Counted from the first letter of the stretch, positions 18,901 to 29,982 are shown. The stretch: 64,000 nucleotides of DNA from Streptococcus toyakuensis (GCF_024346585.1 NZ_AP024523.1:1745001-1809000), one strand, 5' to 3'. Program-made: numbers and translations. Notes: generated from the sequence alone by a model not told the origin.

Positions 18901-21900
18901 ATGAAAAAATTGCGAAAAGTTAAGAAGCACTGGGTTGCTGTTTCAATTGGAATTGTCACTTCAGCCTTATTAGTCAATAACGTAGCTGCTAATGAGGTCG
19001 GAGGAGAGACCTCAGATGTTTTAAAATCCACTACAGTATCATCTTCAACGATTGAAAAATCCAATGAAGCGGGTGAAACTCCAAGGCCTACTGTGAATGA
19101 TACAGATGCCAGTTTAGCGCCAAATCAACCCTCTACCCCTTCTTCCAATATATCTGATAGTGCTAATACTGTAGTTGAAACTCCTACAAAGCCTGAAGAT
19201 AATAAACAAACAGGAAGAAGTGGTTTTCGAAGTGTAAGCGCATCCACCCCTGTAGAAGCAAATAAAAGTCAATCTACAGAATCTGTATCTACTGTCCCTG
19301 CTGAATCTATCGAACCTGCTCTAAAACCAGAAGTAAAAGCTGATGAGGAAGCAATCAAAGCAAAAGCCATTCCTGAAATACCAAAAGAAAACCAATCAAA
19401 AAAAATTCAGGATGCCATCACAGAAGATGTAAGAACCGTTGTTTCAAAACCAACTGTTGAAGGCGTTGAGTATGATGTTCACTATGATCATAAAAACAAA
19501 TGGTACTATGTCAATGCTACTGATTTTGGCTTGAATGTAGCTGATAACCAAGATGATACTCTCGCTGTTAATAAAGCACTAAAAGCTGCAAATGAAATCG
19601 TAATGGCTGATCCAGATGGCACACAACATACTGGTGTCGCCGTTAAACTTTCTGGAATTGTCAATGTGGCTCGTGATAAAGGTGAAATCGATCACTATAA
19701 GATTTTAACATACGGTTCAGGTGTCCCAATGCCTATACAAAAAGGACGAATCGATGGGGTCCAGAATCTTTCGCATGTTACAAAAGAAGAATACGAAAAT
19801 CTTCGTGTAGACTCGGATGGACTTGTTCGTTATGTTAGTTCTAACGGACAAAACCTTACAGGAATAGCACTGCCTATCTATCGCAAGAGCGAGAATGGCT
19901 CCTTTAATCAAATTAAAATCGGTTCTGAGCATTCAAATGTAACTGGTCTCTTTGGGGATGGGCCGGGAACAACCGTATTAAAAACAAATTTAGTTCAGCT
20001 AGGAAACCCTTGGGATAGCAACGAGAATGATACTGACAATCGCGACCATGCTGTTTTGCTAGTTGAAAATCAAAATGGATTCCTTGTGAAAGATTTATCT
20101 GTTTCTATCCAAAACTTAAAAGAAGCTTTTGGAGAACAACACGATGGCTTCTACGTCAAAGGAATGCCTTACTATGGAAAAGTCGACGGCGTCTTCGTCA
20201 ATGACTCTGATAATGTAACTGTTGAAGGTGTTGAAGCAAGTGGAGCTAACAAAGCTGGAATTCGTTTTGGTTCCACTCATAATAGTGTTTCAAATATTTC
20301 TCTACCTGGTTGGGGTCGCCCTCGCTCTGTGAGTAATTTGATTGCTGGAAAAGCTCCTGGTTATACTTTCAGTAGTCTAAACTTAGGTGAAAACAATAAA
20401 GTATTAAACAGTAATACTCACAATAACCGAGTGGCTGGAGTTCAATTCTCTTACCAAACCAATATTCTTACTGAAGGAACAACCACTTCTGAAAATGGAC
20501 ACAAATTAAACGGAAGTACAGGTTATGGTTTCGCTTCAGAGGCTGGATCCTACAATAATGGAATTGTTTTCCGAAACAATACGAGTACCTACAACTACCG
20601 TAAAGGGTTAGATATTCACGACGGTGACCGAATTTTAATCGAAAATAACGTTTCATACGGAGATCGCTTGTTAGGTATCTCTGTCTACAATCGAAACTTT
20701 AAAATGGAAAATGTTGTCATTCGAAACAACGTTGTCACACAAGATAAAACGAATCGTCTAGTACGAGATGACTTGAAATTGGATGGGACATTCACACACG
20801 GTCACGACTATCTCCAGTATGAAGCGATTCATTTGCAAACGAATGAAAAATCTCAGGACTTGAGTGCAGACGGATCGGTAGGTTATTTTGAAATTAGTAA
20901 TAACCGCATTCAAGATTTGGATTCATCAGGTAGAACCGCTACAAACCAAGACTACAATACAAATGCTATTCTTGTTCGTATGCAAGAACCTTACCTAAAC
21001 TATGTACTTAATATTAAAAACAACCAAATCACAGGACACTCAGCCAACGATTTGATCAAAATGATTAACTCTTCTAATGACAATATTAGGGGAACAGCTA
21101 CATTATCTGACACAAGTAAATTTGCAAACGGATTGGGATATGGTTCTGGTTCTATCAACATTAGTAATAATAAAGTCGAGCTTGAAGAACTTTACGGTGA
21201 TCCAAATAAAGATTTATCTGCTATTACAATCGCTGAATCGACTAGTAATTTTAATGTCGCAGATAAAAATATTCGAGCTAACCAAGATAAGTTCCGCGGA
21301 TCTGTTGTTTTCCAAAACAATGACATTAAAGTCAAAAAAACTTTCATGAGTACTAGACCTGGCATCATCGGAAAACAAAAGACAATGCCTATTATTTCTA
21401 TTACAACAAATGCGGAGGGCGTTCTTTTTAAAGACAATAATCTTGACTTTGGGGAAATCACACAATCTTTAGCTAAAAATGCTGCAACACAAACACCATT
21501 AATTAGCTTAAACGGAAATAACGGAACTTTAGTGCAACCAGGATTAGGATTTGGTATTAATACAACTCGTACTCCAAGTAACCTCCCAAATACACTGAGT
21601 CGAACTCAACCTCTAGCTTTTATTGGTAATGATATTAAAATTTCTAATATTAGTTATGCTAACAATGTCGATTTACCAATTCGTGTATTAGAAACGAACA
21701 ATCTCGTCCGATATACTGAAAATAATACCTTCACTTCTGACTCAGAAATTACAGTTTCTACTACCGATACAAAAACCGATCCACTTGGCAATGCGATCTA
21801 TAAGCCTACAACCGAACGCCTCACTCCAAACAAGGAAAAGAATAACGCTCAATTCAATATGGGAGTCAGCCGTTTTTCAACAAGTTCTCCTAGCTTAGTC

Positions 21901-23286
21901 AATAGTTCAGAAGAGACTGTTCCATATGAAACAATCTACGTTAATGACAAGACCATCGCTGCTGGAACAAGTATTGAAAAAACTCCTGGGGTAACTGGGA
22001 AGAAAATTGTAAATACCTATGCAACTAGCGTTGATAACTCTGCTTATGAGAAAACAAGTGGAACCAATATCATGAACTACGGTCTCAGAAATTACTACGA
22101 GACAACAAATATTCGGGAAGCGACTGATAATGATCGCATTCCGGGATTGCTTCGAGCAGACTATACAACGACAGATGGCAAAATTATGACAGCCACTAAA
22201 ACTTATAGTTACACTGATACTAAAAAACAAACTCAAACAACTGAGATGACTTATCGCTACGAAAACCTTCCAATTGGTTTGAAGAACGATACGCAGTATA
22301 CATTTACTGATGAAAATGTAACTACGGCACCGCAAAATCGTGTTGTCCATGTAGGTACACGAACTTCCAAAGCTATTGGAGCATTTGATCAGTTTGATGT
22401 CGATTTCGAAACAGAATATGTAAACGATGATACTATTCTAGTCGGTGATACTGTCATCAAAACTCCTGGTGTCAAAGGAATCCGTACTGTTTCTTATCGA
22501 GAAACCCGTGATAATGATACAAATGATCTAATTTCAAGAGAACAAGTTTCTGATAGTATCACTACTAAACCTATTAAGCAAGTCGTACTTGTGGGAACAA
22601 AACCACTTACTAGAACTGCTCAAAGAACTGAGAAACAGGATATTGATTTTGAGATCGTTAAAGTTCCTTCTGACAAGCTATTTGTTGGTGAAGAAGAGAT
22701 TCAAACCCCTGGTGTTAAAGGTACTAGAACTATTGTTCATGAAGATACTATTGACAACCGAAACAATACTGTGATCTCGTCTCGTGTTATCTCTGACGAA
22801 CAAACCGAACCTGTTAAACAGATCGTACTTGTGGGAACAAAACCACTCAATCGAACAGTTCAGAGAACTATTGAACTTTCTATCCCTTATGGTATTCAAT
22901 CTATTTATGATGATACATTAGCCAATGGAACAAAAATGATTGTAGCCCCAGGAAAAGCTGGTCTTCGTACAATCATTATCGAAGAAGTTTTTGATGATAA
23001 AGGACAGATTATTTCTAGCAACATTCTCTCTTCTACAGTTACAATTACACCTACTGATGAAATTGTAAGAGTAGGAACAGCTGCTACTACTCCAAATAAT
23101 ACTGACAAATTAAGTCAAGATAGTCAACAAAACCATGCAAATACTGGACAATCTACTGTTGATAATTCCAAAGTATTACCAAATACAGGAACAGAAAACA
23201 ATCACTCTGTAGCAGTAACTGGTGCGTTAGCTCTATTTGCAGCCTTAGGTCTTACACTATTCAAACGTAAAGAAGATAACGACTAA
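18901..23286 (+). CDS. LPNTG surface protein with pectate-lyase-like beta-helix and G5 repeats
   Basis: A 1461-residue cell-wall protein. The N-terminus MKKLRKVKKHWVAVSIGIVT is the streptococcal long signal peptide of the KxW-type; cleavage is likely near VAANE. Residues about 30-180 are a Ser/Thr/Pro-rich linker. From about 185 to 970 the protein shows a right-handed parallel beta-helix pattern. It begins with the pectate-lyase-3-like signature NQDDTLAVNKALKAANE and GDGPGTTVLKTN, followed by many short Asn-rich turns (ENNVSYGDR, ISNNRIQ, IKNNQI). G5 domains start near 1006 (enlarged by an insert), 1165, 1246 and 1323 (repeated marks KTPGVKG and VLVGTKP). LPNTG is near 1425, then a membrane stretch and KRKEDND. 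A polysaccharide-binding or -cleaving role is inferred from the fold; the substrate is unknown. Confidence 0.88.
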   Translation: MKKLRKVKKHWVAVSIGIVTSALLVNNVAANEVGGETSDVLKSTTVSSSTIEKSNEAGETPRPTVNDTDASLAPNQPSTPSSNISDSANTVVETPTKPEDNKQTGRSGFRSVSASTPVEANKSQSTESVSTVPAESIEPALKPEVKADEEAIKAKAIPEIPKENQSKKIQDAITEDVRTVVSKPTVEGVEYDVHYDHKNKWYYVNATDFGLNVADNQDDTLAVNKALKAANEIVMADPDGTQHTGVAVKLSGIVNVARDKGEIDHYKILTYGSGVPMPIQKGRIDGVQNLSHVTKEEYENLRVDSDGLVRYVSSNGQNLTGIALPIYRKSENGSFNQIKIGSEHSNVTGLFGDGPGTTVLKTNLVQLGNPWDSNENDTDNRDHAVLLVENQNGFLVKDLSVSIQNLKEAFGEQHDGFYVKGMPYYGKVDGVFVNDSDNVTVEGVEASGANKAGIRFGSTHNSVSNISLPGWGRPRSVSNLIAGKAPGYTFSSLNLGENNKVLNSNTHNNRVAGVQFSYQTNILTEGTTTSENGHKLNGSTGYGFASEAGSYNNGIVFRNNTSTYNYRKGLDIHDGDRILIENNVSYGDRLLGISVYNRNFKMENVVIRNNVVTQDKTNRLVRDDLKLDGTFTHGHDYLQYEAIHLQTNEKSQDLSADGSVGYFEISNNRIQDLDSSGRTATNQDYNTNAILVRMQEPYLNYVLNIKNNQITGHSANDLIKMINSSNDNIRGTATLSDTSKFANGLGYGSGSINISNNKVELEELYGDPNKDLSAITIAESTSNFNVADKNIRANQDKFRGSVVFQNNDIKVKKTFMSTRPGIIGKQKTMPIISITTNAEGVLFKDNNLDFGEITQSLAKNAATQTPLISLNGNNGTLVQPGLGFGINTTRTPSNLPNTLSRTQPLAFIGNDIKISNISYANNVDLPIRVLETNNLVRYTENNTFTSDSEITVSTTDTKTDPLGNAIYKPTTERLTPNKEKNNAQFNMGVSRFSTSSPSLVNSSEETVPYETIYVNDKTIAAGTSIEKTPGVTGKKIVNTYATSVDNSAYEKTSGTNIMNYGLRNYYETTNIREATDNDRIPGLLRADYTTTDGKIMTATKTYSYTDTKKQTQTTEMTYRYENLPIGLKNDTQYTFTDENVTTAPQNRVVHVGTRTSKAIGAFDQFDVDFETEYVNDDTILVGDTVIKTPGVKGIRTVSYRETRDNDTNDLISREQVSDSITTKPIKQVVLVGTKPLTRTAQRTEKQDIDFEIVKVPSDKLFVGEEEIQTPGVKGTRTIVHEDTIDNRNNTVISSRVISDEQTEPVKQIVLVGTKPLNRTVQRTIELSIPYGIQSIYDDTLANGTKMIVAPGKAGLRTIIIEEVFDDKGQIISSNILSSTVTITPTDEIVRVGTAATTPNNTDKLSQDSQQNHANTGQSTVDNSKVLPNTGTENNHSVAVTGALALFAALGLTLFKRKEDND

Positions 23287-23325
23287 AGTATATGTCATTT
23301 ACTCTTCAAGCTAGATAGTATATTT

Positions 23326-23372
23326 AAAAAAAGGATTGAAGTCTATATTTTGTAGAATTCAATCCTTTTTAG
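23326..23372 (+). terminator. Terminator of the beta-helix/G5 gene
   Basis: AAAAAGGATTGAA (about 23328-23340) pairs with TTCAATCCTTTTT (about 23358-23370). The hairpin is followed by AGTC. Confidence 0.75.
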
Positions 23373-23498
23373 TCAATTCTATGACACCAGCAGTAAGGCA
23401 GAAAAAGCCATACTTTATATAGAAGTAATTTGTCTCTTCTCTCTGAGAATAAAAACTATAATATTCCTTGTTTTAAAATTATCAAAACCTCAGTAACA

Positions 23499-23530
23499 AA
23501 AAAAACTAGCCCTATGGCTAGTTTTTTTTA
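23499..23530 (-). terminator. Terminator of pflB
   Basis: AAAAAACTAGCC-CTAT-GGCTAGTTTTTTTT. It is symmetric and may work in both directions, and lies just past the pflB stop. Confidence 0.85.
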
Positions 23531-23537
23531 TACTATC

Positions 23538-25853
23538 TTAGAGCAATGCATCATCCATTGAAAGAACTTCGTGGAAGACACGTTGTGTCAATTCAGTTTT
23601 TTGTTCTGGAGTGAGGTATTTAGTGTTTACACAGTATCCAGAGATACGTACGATAACGTCTTCACCTGACATGATTTTTTCGTAAACATCGTTCAAGTCC
23701 ATAACGTTCAAGTTAACGTGTTGTCCACCGTTTTCGAAGTAACCATCAAGGATTGTTACCAAGTTATCCACTTGTTCGTCACGAGTCTTACCAAGAGCAC
23801 GAGGTGAAACTTGAGTTGTCAATGAAATACCGTCAGCTGCGTAACCAAAGTCAAGGCTAGCAAGTGAGTTCAAGTTTTGCAACCATCCACCTTTAGCTTT
23901 GTTAGATGGGTTAGCACCTGGTGAGAAGAATTCAAGTTTAGACAAGTTCACAGAACCATCTTCGTTGAGGTATACACCTTTGTGGACTGGTGAGTTACCA
24001 GTTTGTTTAGAGTAAGCAACGTTAGATGTGATAGTCAAGAGTGATACTGTAGCTTCAGCGTCTTTGTATAGCTTGTGGCTACGTAGACGAGTTGTGTAAG
24101 CTTCGATCAACCATTCTGCCAATTCGTTTGAACGTGGGTCATCTTCACCCCAACGTGGGTATTCACCGATTGTTTCATAATCGTAGATGTAGCCATTTTC
24201 GTCACGGATTGGTTTAACTGTAGCGTACTTAATAGCTGACAATGTATCAACTGTGTTAGCAAATCCACAGATACCGAATCCCATGTTAGCACGTTGTTTA
24301 GTTGGCAAGAAGGCCATTTGAACAGCTTCGTAGTTGTACTTATCAGTCATGTAGTGGATGATGTTCAAAGCATCTACGTAAGTGTCAGTCAACCAGTCAA
24401 GAGATTTTTCGAAGTTGGCTTTAACTGATTCGAATTCAAGAACTTCGTCACGGATAGGATCGATGTCAAATACTTTGTAGTCTTTGTGAACATCGTCGTA
24501 ACCACCGTTCAAACCAGTAAGAAGGGCTTTAAGAACGTTTACACGAGCACCGAAGTACTGGATGTTATGGCGTTGATCTTCATTTTCTGGGTCAAGTGGA
24601 GATACACAACATGAGATACAGCTCATTTCACCGTATCCGTCTTTAGCCATTGTTGTTACACCTTCGTATTGGATAGAAGAGTGTTTGTGGCTCATGTGCA
24701 TACAGTAGCGACGGAAGTTGTAAGGCAATTTGTCAGTCCAAAGAACTGTCAAGTTTGGTTCTGGTGAGTTACCGATGTTGTCAAGAGTGTTCAAGAAACG
24801 GTAGTCCATCTTAGTAACACGGTGACGACCGTCGTTACCCATACCAGCCATAGAAGTTGTGATGAAGGTTGGGTCACCTGAGTACAATTGGTCATAAGCT
24901 TTTGTACGAGCAAATTTAACTGTACGAAGTTTCATAACGAAATCATCAACGAACTCTTGGATTTCTGATTCAGTAAATGTACCACGAGCAAGGTCACGTT
25001 CTGCAAAGATGTCCAATACGATTGGCACACGACCTAGAGATGTAGCGGCACCATTAATCACACGGCAGACAGCCATGAAAGCGATATTAACCCATTGGAT
25101 TGCTTCTTTCACGTTCATCGCTGGTTTGCGAACATCAACCCCGTAAAGGTCACCCAAGCGAACAACTTGTTGCAATGCTTGGTATTGAAGGTTGATTTCT
25201 TCACGAAGACGGATTGTTTCTTCATCGATTTCTTCGATTGAGTTCCAATCGTTTACTTTTTCTTGCATCAAGTAGTCTGCACCATAAAGAGCAAGACGTG
25301 CGTAAACACCGATGATACGTCCACGTGAGTATGCATCTGGAAGTCCCGTTACAGTGTGAGCGTGGCGAGCACGACGGATGTTTGAAGTGTAGGCACGGAA
25401 GATACCGTCGTTAACTGTTGTTACATATTTAGTGAAGATTTCGTGAACAGCTGGATCTGGTTCGTATCCATTTTCTTTCAAAGTAGTTTCAGCCATACGG
25501 ATACCACCTCTTGGCATGAAGTTCAATTTGAAGAGTTCATCGTTTTGGATACCGAAGATAACTTCGTTTTCTTTGTCGATAAATCCAGCAGGAATATCAG
25601 CAATAGATGTTGGACGAGTGTCCATTGGGAAACGAGTTTCTTCGTAGTGAGCCTTAGTTTCTTCTACAATCTTTTTGATGTGAAGTGAACGTTCTGTTGG
25701 TCCAGCAAGGAAGCTTTCATCACCATCATAAGGTGTGTAGTTAGCTTGAACGAAGCGAGAAACGCTTGCTTTTTCTTTCCAATCTACGCCTTTGAAGCCT
25801 TCCCAAGCTTTATCAAAAATGTCTTGTGCTTCAACAACTGTCTTAACAACCAT
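23538..25853 (-). CDS. pflB: Formate acetyltransferase (pyruvate formate-lyase)
   Basis: A 771-residue glycyl-radical enzyme that converts pyruvate and CoA to formate and acetyl-CoA in anaerobic mixed-acid fermentation. The active-site cysteine pair is in SCISCCVSP (about residues 408-416 of the chain). The glycyl radical loop is [10 protein letters not shown] close to the C-terminus. The frame is open 12 codons further upstream, but GAGGA ahead of the ATG at 25853 fits a ribosome site, and [17 protein letters not shown] is the usual streptococcal start. The activase gene is not in the window. Confidence 0.95.
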   Translation of the reverse strand: MVVKTVVEAQDIFDKAWEGFKGVDWKEKASVSRFVQANYTPYDGDESFLAGPTERSLHIKKIVEETKAHYEETRFPMDTRPTSIADIPAGFIDKENEVIFGIQNDELFKLNFMPRGGIRMAETTLKENGYEPDPAVHEIFTKYVTTVNDGIFRAYTSNIRRARHAHTVTGLPDAYSRGRIIGVYARLALYGADYLMQEKVNDWNSIEEIDEETIRLREEINLQYQALQQVVRLGDLYGVDVRKPAMNVKEAIQWVNIAFMAVCRVINGAATSLGRVPIVLDIFAERDLARGTFTESEIQEFVDDFVMKLRTVKFARTKAYDQLYSGDPTFITTSMAGMGNDGRHRVTKMDYRFLNTLDNIGNSPEPNLTVLWTDKLPYNFRRYCMHMSHKHSSIQYEGVTTMAKDGYGEMSCISCCVSPLDPENEDQRHNIQYFGARVNVLKALLTGLNGGYDDVHKDYKVFDIDPIRDEVLEFESVKANFEKSLDWLTDTYVDALNIIHYMTDKYNYEAVQMAFLPTKQRANMGFGICGFANTVDTLSAIKYATVKPIRDENGYIYDYETIGEYPRWGEDDPRSNELAEWLIEAYTTRLRSHKLYKDAEATVSLLTITSNVAYSKQTGNSPVHKGVYLNEDGSVNLSKLEFFSPGANPSNKAKGGWLQNLNSLASLDFGYAADGISLTTQVSPRALGKTRDEQVDNLVTILDGYFENGGQHVNLNVMDLNDVYEKIMSGEDVIVRISGYCVNTKYLTPEQKTELTQRVFHEVLSMDDALL

Positions 25854-25908
25854 GTTAATGTCCTCATTTATCTTTCTAGTAACAGCCATCTGTTACATTC
25901 ATGAGACA

Positions 25909-25914
25909 AGTATA
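25909..25914 (-). promoter_or_regulatory. Probable -10 of pflB
   Basis: Minus-strand TATACT (25909-25914), with TTGAAA 15 bases upstream as a poorly spaced -35 and a TG pair at 25917-25918. It gives a leader of about 50 bases. It is plausible but not strong. Confidence 0.4.
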
Positions 25915-26090
25915 CCACACAGTAACCGATTTCAACAAGTGGAAAAACCCTATTTTTACACTTTCTTTTCTAAAACAGTCTATATTTTTCCCTAAACTGT
26001 ATTATATTTTTGAAAAAATAAAGTCCTTTTTTCTTTTTTTCAGAAAAAAAGGTATAATAAAAGAAAATAAGCAGTAAAAAGGTGCTAGGC

Positions 26091-27152
26091 ATGTTGATTT
26101 TTCCCTTATTAAATGATTTGTCAAGAAAAATCATCCATATTGACATGGATGCCTTTTTTGCTGCGGTAGAAATCAGGGATAATCCTAAGCTCAGAGGAAA
26201 ACCTGTCATTATCGGAAACGACCCTCGGCAAACAGGTGGGCGGGGAGTCGTTTCTACCTGTAGCTATGAGGCGCGAGCTTTTGGTGTCCATTCAGCCATG
26301 AGCTCTAAGGAAGCTTATGAGCGCTGCCCCCAGGCTGTCTTTATCTCAGGGAATTATGAGAAATACAAATCTGTGGGACTCCAAATTCGAACTATTTTTA
26401 AGCGCTATACAGATTTGATTGAACCTATGAGTATTGACGAAGCCTATTTGGATGTGACAGAGAATAAACTCGGTATCAAGTCAGCGGTCAAAATCGCTCG
26501 CCTCATTCAAGAGGATATCTGGCAAGAACTCCATCTAACTGCTTCTGCTGGCGTTTCTTATAACAAATTCTTAGCTAAAATGGCCAGTGATTATCAAAAA
26601 CCACATGGTCTGACAGTGATTCTACCTGAGCAAGCTGAGAGCTTTCTCAAACAAATGGATATTTCCAAGTTTCATGGAGTAGGAAAGAAGACAGTAGAAC
26701 GTCTTCATCAAATGGGGATTTTTACTGGCGCTGATCTACTTGAAGTTCCTGAGGTGACCCTAATAGACCGCTTTGGCAGACTGGGCTATGACCTTTATCG
26801 AAAGGCTCGTGGCATTCACAATTCCCCCGTCAAATCCAATCGTATCCGTAAATCAATCGGGAAGGAGAAAACCTATGGGAAGATTCTCCGTGCTGAGGAA
26901 GACATCAAAAAAGAGCTGACTCTCCTATCAGAAAGAGTCGCTCTCAATCTCAGTCAACAAGAAAAAGCTGGAAAAATTGTCATTCTGAAAATCCGCTACG
27001 AAGACTTTTCAACTCTGACTAAACGAAAAAGTCTGGATCAAAAAACGCAGGATGCTAGTCAGATCAGCCAAATAGCCCTGCAACTCTATGAAGAGTTGGA
27101 CGAGAAAGAAAAAGGCGTCCGCCTGCTGGGGATTACCCTGACTGGATTTTAA
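26091..27152 (+). CDS. dinB: DNA polymerase IV
   Basis: A 353-residue Y-family translesion polymerase. The catalytic acidic motifs are [12 protein letters not shown] and [10 protein letters not shown]. The palm, finger and thumb regions run to about residue 235, and the little-finger domain occupies the C-terminal third ([10 protein letters not shown] onward). I chose the ATG at 26091 rather than the GTG three codons earlier because AAAAGG lies at the right distance from the ATG. A TATAAT box at 26053-26058 lies upstream, without a good -35. Confidence 0.94.
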   Translation: MLIFPLLNDLSRKIIHIDMDAFFAAVEIRDNPKLRGKPVIIGNDPRQTGGRGVVSTCSYEARAFGVHSAMSSKEAYERCPQAVFISGNYEKYKSVGLQIRTIFKRYTDLIEPMSIDEAYLDVTENKLGIKSAVKIARLIQEDIWQELHLTASAGVSYNKFLAKMASDYQKPHGLTVILPEQAESFLKQMDISKFHGVGKKTVERLHQMGIFTGADLLEVPEVTLIDRFGRLGYDLYRKARGIHNSPVKSNRIRKSIGKEKTYGKILRAEEDIKKELTLLSERVALNLSQQEKAGKIVILKIRYEDFSTLTKRKSLDQKTQDASQISQIALQLYEELDEKEKGVRLLGITLTGF

Positions 27153-27186
27153 AACCTTGAAGAGTCTGAACCCTTCAAGGTTTTTC
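27151..27186. terminator. Bidirectional terminator between dinB and uppP
   Basis: AAAACCTTGAAG (27151-27162) pairs with CTTCAAGGTTTTT. The two converging genes both end at this hairpin. Confidence 0.85.
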
Positions 27187-28032
27187 TTATACAAATAAAC
27201 GCACAAAACTATAGAGCAACAAGACACTACCGAGTACGATACGGTATTTACCAAAAAGGGTAAAGTCGTGTTTTTTTACATAGCTTGTCAAGAAGCGAAT
27301 AGCCACCATGCTAACTGCAAAAGCTACTCCCATAGCGACCAAGAGCAAAAACAATTGCCCAAAACTCAAGAGCTGTCCTGCTTTTATAAATTTAAAAATC
27401 TTTAAGGCACTGGCTCCAAACATAACAGGAATTCCAAGATAGAAGGTAAATTCTGTCACAACAGAACGACTAGTTCCATTCAACAAACCACCGACAATCG
27501 TTGCTCCAGAACGGCTTGTCCCTGGTAAAAGGGCAAGAACTTGGAAGAGTCCGATATAGAAAGCTGTCGTATAAGGAAGCTTGTCCAACTCTGTCACACT
27601 TGGCTCTATAGCACGCGCTTTATTGCGCTTTTCCAAATAGATAAAGGCAATCCCATAGATAATCAACATGAGAGCAACTGAAACCATATTATGGAAGTGA
27701 GTATCAAACCAATCATCAAATTTAAAGACGGCAAGTAAAGGCAAAGTGGCAACCAAGACCTTCAACCACAGTCTCCAAGTCTTACGAACTTCCTGCTTGT
27801 CTTTACCCGGTTTAAAGGGATTGAGCTTATTAAAGTAAATCACCATAACCGCCAAAATCGCACCAAGCTGAATCACGACATTAAACATGGACATAAAGAC
27901 TTCATTTTGATTTTGGTATTGGATAAATTCCTCTGCTAAAATCAAGTGACCTGTACTTGAAATCGGCAACCATTCCGTAATTCCTTCAACAATCCCGAAG
28001 AAGATAGATTTTAAAATTTCAATAAGATACAT
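27187..28032 (-). CDS. uppP: Undecaprenyl-diphosphatase UppP
   Basis: A 281-residue integral membrane enzyme that recycles undecaprenyl pyrophosphate to undecaprenyl phosphate for peptidoglycan synthesis. Overexpression of this family gives bacitracin resistance. The two BacA signatures are present: [15 protein letters not shown] (residues 16-30) and [15 protein letters not shown] (about 167-181). It has about eight hydrophobic segments and standard length. It sits alone between dinB and the DUF2207 gene. Confidence 0.95.
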   Translation of the reverse strand: MYLIEILKSIFFGIVEGITEWLPISSTGHLILAEEFIQYQNQNEVFMSMFNVVIQLGAILAVMVIYFNKLNPFKPGKDKQEVRKTWRLWLKVLVATLPLLAVFKFDDWFDTHFHNMVSVALMLIIYGIAFIYLEKRNKARAIEPSVTELDKLPYTTAFYIGLFQVLALLPGTSRSGATIVGGLLNGTSRSVVTEFTFYLGIPVMFGASALKIFKFIKAGQLLSFGQLFLLLVAMGVAFAVSMVAIRFLTSYVKKHDFTLFGKYRIVLGSVLLLYSFVRLFV

Positions 28033-28092
28033 AGATTACTCCTTTTTCTATCTTCCATTATAGCATACTTTTTCAGTATATGGCAGTTCTCT

Positions 28093-29982
28093 TTAAAAGG
28101 CACCGATACTGCCACCGCCTCCTCCTCCAGAGAAGCCACCGCCAGAACTTCCACTTCCAGAAGATACGGAATAGGTACTTGCTGTGTTTGCGACGCTGGC
28201 ATAATGGCTCATTTGCGCACTTGAATGATAAAACATACTATGCCAACCATAAGCTACATAGAGGTTGATATCTGGATTTTCCACTTGGATATGATGAACC
28301 TTCATCAAATGACTGACCTTGTCTGCATAGCCAAATAAAGTCGCATAAACCAAGAGGCGATTCCAGACCACAATACTTTCCAATTCAGCCTGATCCAATC
28401 GTGCAATCTCACGCAACATATTTTCAAAACTGGTCCAGAGATAGTATACTTCTGCTCCTGCTTCATTTAGGACACCATCACGATTATCTAATCGAAGCTT
28501 CCAATAATAGAAAACAGCCAAAACCAAACCTAGAAAACCAAGTATTGGCAAGAGGAGGTAAAGATAGCCATAAACATCCAAACTGTACAAGAACAAACCA
28601 AATCCGATAAATAGGGGCAAGATAGTCAAGACCCCCATACCCACTTGCAAGGCCTTTTCCCCACCAGTTAAAGGACGGTAGTAATCCGGAAGCCCCCAGA
28701 AGGTAACTCTATTTCTCACTCCTTCTTGCATCTCTTTCAATACTTCTTCAAAAGAAGATTTGAGCTGACGCCCCTTTGCTTGAATCCGTTTTTCATCAGA
28801 AACTTTTGCTCTACGATAAAGACTATCAGATACCTTGTAATCCGCAAACAAATTGGAAAGAGTTTCTTCTTTTTTGCCTGAAAAAGCCAGATTTAGACAG
28901 TCTTTCTCAAAACTTGACAAACCATCTTCTTTTACTAGCTTCAAACCAACTGCATCTCCTTCTGAAATGATAGAAACATTCCCACGGTCTATCACATCTA
29001 GCAAGGTAGCTTGAATAAGTTGGTCAAAGGTAAATTTACCTGCTCCTTTTGTTAGAGGACTCACTTCTTCCAAGGAGGTCGAGTAGACTGCTTCTGATAA
29101 AACCATAGGCTCTAATTCCATTGGTGGTTCATAGATACGATGATTTTTGGCATATTTGACGGAAGGAGTGGTCTTTCTTCTATAGATGAAATAGAAGCAA
29201 ATACTCAATAACAAGGAGATAGAAAGTATCGAAGGGAAGACCCAAGTAACGAGTTGTTTACTTTGCTCTTTTTCTTTAAAAATCGAGTCTTCTATCTTAT
29301 TAAACTCTTCTAAACGATTTCCTTTCAATCCCTGATCCCTAGCGCTAGCAAAATCAGTTCGAGGCCAGTAGGCATGCAATTCAACTCCCCGCTTAGGCGG
29401 AAGATTGTCTAAACGGATAGTATAATCAAGGTTACTCTTTTCAACCGTTCCCTCTCTAAAAAGTTTCCCTGTATGGAAAAAGAGTTTTTCAGCCCCCTTG
29501 TCTCCCCTTACATGAAATTCAAACTTTCCAATAGCTCCTGAACTATCTGTCAGAGGTTGCCAATTTAATTCAGCGATGTCATCATAAAGGAAAAGTAAAT
29601 TCTTTAAGTTCCAAACGAGGTCAACTTCAACTGTGTCGCCTTCTTGACCTGAATTGTAGACTTTCACAGTATAACCATTCGCCTCTTCTGTCACTTCGCT
29701 AGTAACGTCTGTCAGTTCAGCACCGTTTTTCGAGGCCTGAACCTTTGGTTGAGGATCTATCTCAAATCCGCTAGGCATCTTGCCAGCACGTCCAAGTCCC
29801 ACGATTTGCCCCTTAAAGTCCTCCTCAAACTGGTAAACTATCTTCTGTCTAAATTCTGCCGTATTGTCTGCATGAATATACAAATCTCCTTGATAAGAGT
29901 TTATCTTAAAATCAATGGCAAAAACCGAGAGTGGAAACATACAAAACAAACAAAATAACAGCAAGAAAAAAGTTTTTTTCAT
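28093..29982 (-). CDS. DUF2207 family membrane protein with Gly-rich tail
   Basis: A 629-residue protein with a signal peptide (MKKTFFLLLFCLFCMFPLSV...FA), then an extracellular beta-rich DUF2207 domain to about residue 245, and a membrane segment near 250 (WVFPSILSISLLLSICFYF). A cytoplasmic part follows, with two further hydrophobic stretches near 445 and 470. The tail is SSGGGFSGGGGGGSIGAF, the glycine-rich end typical of the family. The function is not known. The start is the ATG at 29982; the TTG one codon earlier is less likely given AAGGGGAC at the right distance. The gene is monocistronic by position. Confidence 0.85.
   Translation of the reverse strand: MKKTFFLLLFCLFCMFPLSVFAIDFKINSYQGDLYIHADNTAEFRQKIVYQFEEDFKGQIVGLGRAGKMPSGFEIDPQPKVQASKNGAELTDVTSEVTEEANGYTVKVYNSGQEGDTVEVDLVWNLKNLLFLYDDIAELNWQPLTDSSGAIGKFEFHVRGDKGAEKLFFHTGKLFREGTVEKSNLDYTIRLDNLPPKRGVELHAYWPRTDFASARDQGLKGNRLEEFNKIEDSIFKEKEQSKQLVTWVFPSILSISLLLSICFYFIYRRKTTPSVKYAKNHRIYEPPMELEPMVLSEAVYSTSLEEVSPLTKGAGKFTFDQLIQATLLDVIDRGNVSIISEGDAVGLKLVKEDGLSSFEKDCLNLAFSGKKEETLSNLFADYKVSDSLYRRAKVSDEKRIQAKGRQLKSSFEEVLKEMQEGVRNRVTFWGLPDYYRPLTGGEKALQVGMGVLTILPLFIGFGLFLYSLDVYGYLYLLLPILGFLGLVLAVFYYWKLRLDNRDGVLNEAGAEVYYLWTSFENMLREIARLDQAELESIVVWNRLLVYATLFGYADKVSHLMKVHHIQVENPDINLYVAYGWHSMFYHSSAQMSHYASVANTASTYSVSSGSGSSGGGFSGGGGGGSIGAF

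Noticed and set aside
13685..23290. A complete pilus islet with sortases
   Set aside because: No sortase, pilus regulator or second pilin gene can be found in the interval; only one pilin-like adhesin is present.
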